From: Cyclina sinensis
Lineage: Eukaryota; Mollusca; Bivalvia; Venerida; Veneridae
NCBI GenBank assembly: GCA_012932295.1
Contig: JAAONU010000107.1
Span: 62,001 to 126,000, forward strand
Reading direction: 5' to 3'
Length of the DNA: 64,000 nucleotides
The notes under the pieces were generated by a model. That model worked only from the letters and a program-made list of their open reading frames with translations. It was not told the origin of the DNA and did not search any database. Both the position numbers and the translations under genes were made by a program. Positions 59,006-64,000 of the stretch are shown piece after piece (position 1 is the stretch's first letter; each line of letters opens with the position of its first letter).

Positions 59006-60085
59006 ACAAGAGGGCCATGATGGCCCTGGATCACTCACCTTAGTACTTTGCTTGAGGGTCTGTCAAATTTGGTTTAAAATGGCCAAATGGTTTTGGAGGT
59101 GATGTCATTTAGAGCCAAACATTGACAAAAATCTATTCTTTGCTCTGGTGGCCATTCTGTTCAACGCAGCGGAACTATTTAAGCAATCTTAATAGAGAGA
59201 GCTATGTATGGAACATTTCTGTGAAATTTGGTGGAAAATCACCCAACCGTTTAGAAGGAGATGTTTTTTTTCTTTTTTTAGCTTTTGCAGCCCTTATGTG
59301 CAATGGAGCGGAAAGGTTTGAGCAATTTTAGAAAAAGTCTATATAAGGAACATTTCTGTCATATTTGGTTTAAAATGGCTAAGTGGTTTTGGAGGAGATG
59401 TCATTTGAAGCCAAATATTGGCGAAAATCTATTTTTAGCTATGGTGGTCATTTTGTTCAATGGAGCAGAACCATTTTAGCAATTTTAATAGAGGGCTATG
59501 TAAGGAACATTTCTGTCAAATTTGGTGGAAAATCACCCAACCGTTAAGGAGGAAATGTTTTTTTCTCTATTTTTAGCTTTTGCAGCCCTTATGTGCAATG
59601 GAGCGGAAAGGTTTGAGCAATTTTTAAAAAGGGCTATATAAAGAACATTTCTGTCACATTTGGTTTAAAATGACCAATTGGTTTTGGAGGAGATGTCATT
59701 TGAAGTCAAACATTGTCGAAAATCTATTTTTAGCTATGGTGGCCATTTTGTTCAATGGAGCGGAACGATTTTAGCAATTTTGATAGACAGTTATGTAAGG
59801 AACATTTCTGTGAAATTTGGTGGAAAATCACTAAGCCGTTTAGGAGGAAATGTTTTTATTTTATTTTTAGCTTTTGCAACCCTTATGTGCAATGGAGCGA
59901 AAAGGTTTTAGCAATTTTAGAAAAGGGCAATATAAGGAACATTTCTGTAAAGTTTGGTTAAAAATAGCTTTGTGTTTTAGGAGGAGATGTTATTTAAAGT
60001 AAAATGTTGACGACTGACGACGGACGCCTGACACAGGGTGAACACAATAGCTTATCTTTAGCATTTGCTCAAGTGTGCTAAAAAC
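59006..60085 (+). repeat. Tandem repeat family, ~293 bp units
   Basis: Opens at 'aagagggccatgatggccct' and closes at 'gacgacggacgcctgacaca'. Unit half A ('tttggtttaaaatggcc') is at about 59070, 59363, 59658 and 59951. Half B ('aatttggtggaaaatcac') is at about 59222, 59516 and 59812. So there are three and a half units. ORFs in this block are by-products of the repeat. Confidence 0.85.
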
Positions 60086-60363
60086 AAAAAATAGCTTAAT
60101 GGAAATTCATACTTAAAAATTTCGATAAGTATAAGATGTGTATTCCGCTTGTTACAAAAAATGGATTGGGTAATTATGATTGGTATGTTTAGTTTGTATC
60201 GTGATCAAGACAATTAAACAGCATCTTTCTATAGAGTTTTCAGTACTATACTCATATAGTAATGCGCTATGTTCTAAGCTTCAAACAGATTTCAGTCACA
60301 TTAGTTCAGAGTCAACCCTGATTTTTTAAAAATTTCTTTGAATCAGACAAAATTGTTGATGTA

Positions 60364-60936
60364 TCAAATTAAAACTCCCATAGAGAAAACACGAGTTCGG
60401 TGACCTACCGTTTTTTTGTTGTTTTTGGTCATGTCTTGAAGTGTTCTCTGTGTCTGCAAAATATTTTCAAATTCTTGATGGAAGAACGAAACCGCTCGTA
60501 CATCCTTTAGCAAAATGTCCACTTTCAATTGTGTTTCATTTATATTTCGCATAAGGTACAGTTCTGCAAGTGAATTACATATTCTCCATTCTCTGAAAAT
60601 GTTTTGAGACCCCTTCAAACCTACTGGAACAGCATGTCCATCAAGAGAAGATATTTTATGTATGGTGTCCTGGGAGGGCCATTTGTAACGTCGATGTCGC
60701 GCTACCCAGTTTTCTACAATATCTTGGCAAAAGCATCTGAAAGCAAACGCGTCATCGAAATATAGGTGTTCGTAGGATGTTGGTGCAGAAGGGCCACTCT
60801 GCTCCCTTACTTTAAAATGTTCATATATCCTTAATGTCTGTAAAATGTTAATTGTGCTGCTGTAAAAACATTGACTGGACAAATAGTGGTTATTATTCTC
60901 TGACTGAAACAGTGACTCTCTTATACTTTTAGTCAT
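60364..60936 (-). CDS. Mab-21/cGAS-like receptor (cGLR) domain fragment
   Basis: A 190-codon minus-strand frame from ATG 60936 to 60364. It matches the middle and C-terminal part of Mab-21 domain proteins: YLSSQCF, SGPSAPTSY (GPS-type motif), DDAFAFRCFCQDI, VARHRRYKWPSQDTIHKI, GHAVPVGLKGSQ, EWRICNSLAELYL and TQLKVDILLKDV. Intact members are nucleotidyltransferase-fold proteins; many in bivalves act as nucleic-acid sensors that make cyclic dinucleotides (family knowledge). The N-terminal catalytic half (GS...hhDxD) is not present in this frame. The 3' end diverges after LLKDVRAV and passes a donor-like 'acg/gtaggt' near 60408. It is thus one exon of a split gene or a truncated copy. No stop interrupts the domain, so this is the best host-gene candidate in the window. 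Confidence 0.7.
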   Translation of the reverse strand: MTKSIRESLFQSENNNHYLSSQCFYSSTINILQTLRIYEHFKVREQSGPSAPTSYEHLYFDDAFAFRCFCQDIVENWVARHRRYKWPSQDTIHKISSLDGHAVPVGLKGSQNIFREWRICNSLAELYLMRNINETQLKVDILLKDVRAVSFFHQEFENILQTQRTLQDMTKNNKKTVGHRTRVFSMGVLI

Positions 60937-61504
60937 AACTATTTAACTTGCAAACTCAGTACAGACCGGTGCGATGCCAGTTTTCAGCTGATTTAAGGCA
61001 GTAGAAACAAAGAAGGAAAATATTTTGAAACGTAATTAAACAATTTTACCAGATATTGAAGATCATCTTGCTTCCATTTATATTAAGATAATTCTACTGT
61101 AGCTGTCCATAATCCTCTTATATCAAAGCATCAGTAAATATCATTTTCCGTTTTCAGATTAATTTTAATCAATTACTGAAGTTAACCTCAAGATCTATAG
61201 AACAGGTTTTGTTGATCAAAAACAATTATTTTATCTTCTTGCTTTTTATTTCGATTTCCATAAACCTGTTCTGTTTTGATTTTCCTCATTAAAACAATAC
61301 AAATGTCTATGGTTTTGGTTTCTTTACATCGGATGATAGGAGTCTTAGAAAAAGAACAACTTCAGATCTTTGCTTGTTCTAAAAACAGACAGGGGTTAAG
61401 CCGATATCTATGTTTTACGCAAATTAATTTAGACATGTTTTATCGCGCAAACGTGTGACAAAGGCAAATTGATACTGTTAACATTTTAAGCAGCAGTCGT
61501 TTTA
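60937..61504. other. No gene recognised upstream of the cGLR-like exon
   Basis: The sequence that should hold a catalytic N-terminal exon on the minus strand shows none in the 570 bp before the LTR-type mini-element. No promoter motif can be supported. Confidence 0.4.
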
Positions 61505-61509
61505 ATAAC

Positions 61510-61918
61510 TGTAGGGTTTATGCCTTTAACACTTCAGTGCTTGATTTTGATTGGTCTGTTCATTCGAGTATATCTCTGCTGTATATCTGATAGTTTGTAT
61601 ACCATATAGTAAAAGAGTTGCCTTATATACGTTGATAGATGCAGATATTAAAATGTATGAATGATTAGCCATTGTGTTGTTTATTTTATTATAAAGTACA
61701 CTCGGACACTACAAAATGGCGACGAGCAAGGGATATATGTGATCGATTAAATTGCGATCGGACAATGGATTAAATTCCGTCAATATTGGATTAAATTCCG
61801 TTATTTTATGAAGGATTCAGTTCGAGATTCTTTAATTTTCTTTGTTCAGAATCTGTTAAGTAACAATGGCTAATCATTGTGTTGTTTATTTTATTATAAA
61901 GTACTCTCAGACACTACA
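61510..61918 (+). mobile_element. LTR-derived mini-element (TRIM-like or deleted) with TSD
   Basis: A 204 bp LTR-like block (61510-61713) begins TGTAGGGTTTATGCC and ends CGGACACTACA. TGGCGACGAGCAAGGG (a Gypsy-type primer-binding-site look) follows at 61717. About 130 bp later the last ~50 bp of the LTR recur (61868-61918, ending CAGACACTACA). ATAAC flanks both sides (61505-61509 and 61919-61923), a perfect 5 bp target duplication. The second LTR lacks its first three quarters. No coding. Confidence 0.75.
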
Positions 61919-62370
61919 ATAACACAGATGAAATAAACATGATGTTGATAATTTGCTGAAGGTAAATTTTCTCACCAAATACTACACGAAAAAGAAAAAA
62001 TAAACAATGCAAAACGGTATACTTCCTGGTCTTAGTATTAATTAATCAATTAAATATTTTATCTCATCGAAGTACTTATTTACCTCAATAGTAAGGCGAA
62101 AAAAGAAAGACACTTTGTAATTTAAGTCAATTAATTAATTACTTAAAATCTTGAACAATATGAAATGATGTTGTTCTTCCTATTTATTTTAGAATAACCA
62201 AAAGTTAAATGCCAGTTTCAACAGTTGTGGTCATATCCCTGGGGTCAGTTCACCTAGTGTACCTCTGTATCCAACAAGTTTGCAAGCTGCAGACTACTAA
62301 CTCACTTGATTTAGAGTTGAGGGACAAATGACCTACAGACGCATTGCCCTTGATCAATTATCACCGCCGA

Positions 62371-62439
62371 CCTTTATGTGGATTGAAACGAGAACCTCTA
62401 GATTCATAATCCGAAGCTCTACCAACTGAGTTAGAAGCA
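62371..62439 (-). repeat. tRNA-derived SINE head
   Basis: Minus strand: A box CTAACTCAGTTGGTAGAGC is excellent; B box TCTCGTTTCAATCC is recognisable; 'ggattatgaatc' sits at the anticodon arm. End pairing is poor, so it is a SINE or pseudogene. Confidence 0.55.
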
Positions 62440-62813
62440 CTGGCTACAGAGAATCAATCATAAACCAAAGACCTTGCTTGTACATTAGATGTTTGCATAC
62501 TTTGCAACTTCTATGAAACCCTTTTACACACTACATAATAAAATTCGTCTGTCGAACTCCATACTAATTTTGAGGATTTTCTTCGAACTTAAACAGATAA
62601 ACAAACCGAGTATGTTAATTGTGGTAAAGAAGGGGGGTGGGGGTGTTGTTGCATATACTCTTACTAGAATAATGGACCTTTGTATTTTTCAGAATAGAAC
62701 TTTCCATGATGGATCATTAGATCGCCACAGTTACGAAGGTCACGTGACCCATCCGACATTAAAATTTACATTATAGGTATAGAAAATGGAACAATTTCTA
62801 CGCTCTACATAAA

Positions 62814-63085
62814 GAGCGGATCAATGGTCCGGTGGTAACGCGCTTTACTGGTAATCCAGGGGTCCCTGGATCGATCCCCCGCTCCTTTACTAACTTTACT
62901 AATTGTCTTTCGGAAGAGACGTTAAACCGATGCCTTATGTTGAAGTGCTGTACACTGAGCAAGCAAAATAACCAGAGGTTTCTGTATCTTGCGCTATTCC
63001 CAACAACATAAAAAAATATACAGGGGACGTCGGTCATATAGGCAACCGGTACCGAGGATAAATAAACTCAAATAGATAGAGATAG
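62814..63085 (+). repeat. tRNA-derived SINE with conserved body
   Basis: The tRNA-like head 62814-62884 has acceptor-like ends that pair (GAGCGG with CCGCTC), A box TGGTCCGGTGGTAACGCG and B box GGATCGATCCCC. It is followed by the body motif 'tttcggaagagacgttaaac' at about 62911-62930, which I recall from molluscan SINEs, and an AT-rich tail near 63060-63085. Confidence 0.6.
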
Positions 63086-64000
63086 CTTTACATAAATCCG
63101 TAGACCCTGAATGGCAGACACAGTGGAGGTAATCAGGGAGGTACTCATTCATCTTTGCTTCAAACTTTTACAGATAAACAACATTGGTGTGTTAATAGTT
63201 GTAAAAATATTACCAGAATTGTATGCCTGTAGTGGAAATATTGTGTTATGTATGCGATTCCGCATTCAGTTTTTTGAGGATTTTCTTTAAACTGAGAGAT
63301 ATTAAATAAGCTATTTTAGTAAATGAACAGATGGTAAAACAATGAATTTTCATTATTATAATTATAACTACCATTGTCACCTTTGTACCTTATGCCACTT
63401 GCTCTTGAAAACACAGTAAAGTGCAGGTTACCATGTCCTATTGATACACTTTCAGTCCTTACCAATATCCGATCAAAATTATTTTTTTCTACCTTGGGTT
63501 TTGAAGGAAAGTGATTAATGAAATTAAATGTCTTATGTTATTTAACGACGGGCTTGCCTTTTTTTATTAACATGTAGACTTTGTAACTAAAATAACTCGT
63601 ATAACTATGATAAACAAAAACCAGTTAAGTCTTCAGGGTGACATGAGCCCAGTGACGCATCACTGACATTTATTATTAGAAATGAGAATAAACAAACTGA
63701 GACAAGGCTCTATGATATCTTTTCAACTTTAAACTTAGCTACTGATAACGAGTTAGATGACTGTATGTTGTACATTGTCAGTTCCTGGTTTATGAAATAC
63801 ATTTTTCAGACACTAATTAGCCTCATATTATAGTTGTTGTGTATCTCATCGATGTTTGAATCAATTCTTGGTATTACTTTGTAGCATTAACAATGTTTAA
63901 ATCTCTGTAGTAACAGAAAATTTCAGCGTTTTACATTATACAATAACCTATATTAAAATATGTTTCATAAAATTTAGGTCTGGGGAAATAAAAACTCAGT
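63086..64000. other. No gene recognised
   Basis: AT-rich; no ORF of note and no repeat structure that I could support. Confidence 0.4.

Noticed and set aside
59122..59961. ORFs of 64-77 codons at 59-60 kb
   Set aside because: They recur with the ~293 bp tandem repeat and read the repeat unit; no protein family.

Overview
The window looks like a gene-poor, transposon-rich stretch of an animal nuclear genome, most likely a bivalve mollusc. Reasons: low GC, intron-style splice signals, no bacterial gene organisation, and many interspersed repeats of the kind seen in bivalves (about 145-150 bp tandem units with 'gaccttgacc... gacctcaaagtcaatagggg', 'cccccgccgc..gtccgtc' elements, the 'gagggccatgatggccctgg' repeat, tRNA-derived SINEs). 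A Mab-21/cGAS-like fragment fits too, since that family is large in bivalves. The assignment is inference; no sequence search was possible.

Layout. 1-2.4 kb: two copies of a cysteine-rich EGF/EB-type exon, the first broken by a stop, around a small tandem repeat. 3.0-6.9 kb: a decayed Gypsy retrotransposon on the minus strand whose gag is split by an internally deleted mariner with both inverted ends and its TA duplication. 6.85-13.64 kb: a near-perfect inverted repeat with arms of about 3.1 kb around a 587 bp spacer holding another cysteine-rich exon. 13.6-21.9 kb: no gene recognised; tandem repeats, a possible Helitron end, and an 817 bp GC-rich foldback element. 21.87-26.75 kb: a PIF/Harbinger element with a plus-strand HARBI1-like transposase missing its catalytic middle and a minus-strand Myb/SANT partner gene. 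27.9-32.4 kb: a truncated Mutator-like transposase start and a heavily broken unclassified transposase-like gene containing a 357 bp tandem duplication. 32.6-39.7 kb: a second Gypsy element, minus strand, with gag, protease, RT, RNase H and integrase all readable but broken by several stops and frameshifts. 42.3-50.5 kb: two blocks of the same 22 bp satellite in opposite orientation around a Harbinger-type non-autonomous element, SINE-like heads and other repeats. 51.4-53.9 kb: a three-exon DEDDh exonuclease pseudogene. 55.6-58.5 kb: a 2.9 kb element with 34 bp inverted ends and no coding content recognised. 59-60.1 kb: a tandem repeat. 60.4-60.9 kb: a Mab-21/cGLR-like exon, the best host-gene candidate. 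61.5-61.9 kb: a 409 bp LTR-derived mini-element with a perfect 5 bp target duplication. 62.3-63.1 kb: tRNA-derived SINEs.

No intact, complete protein-coding gene could be demonstrated. The genes do not form a pathway. The window records layered insertions (mariner in Gypsy; repeats in Harbinger; an inverted duplication that ends inside a Gypsy gag).
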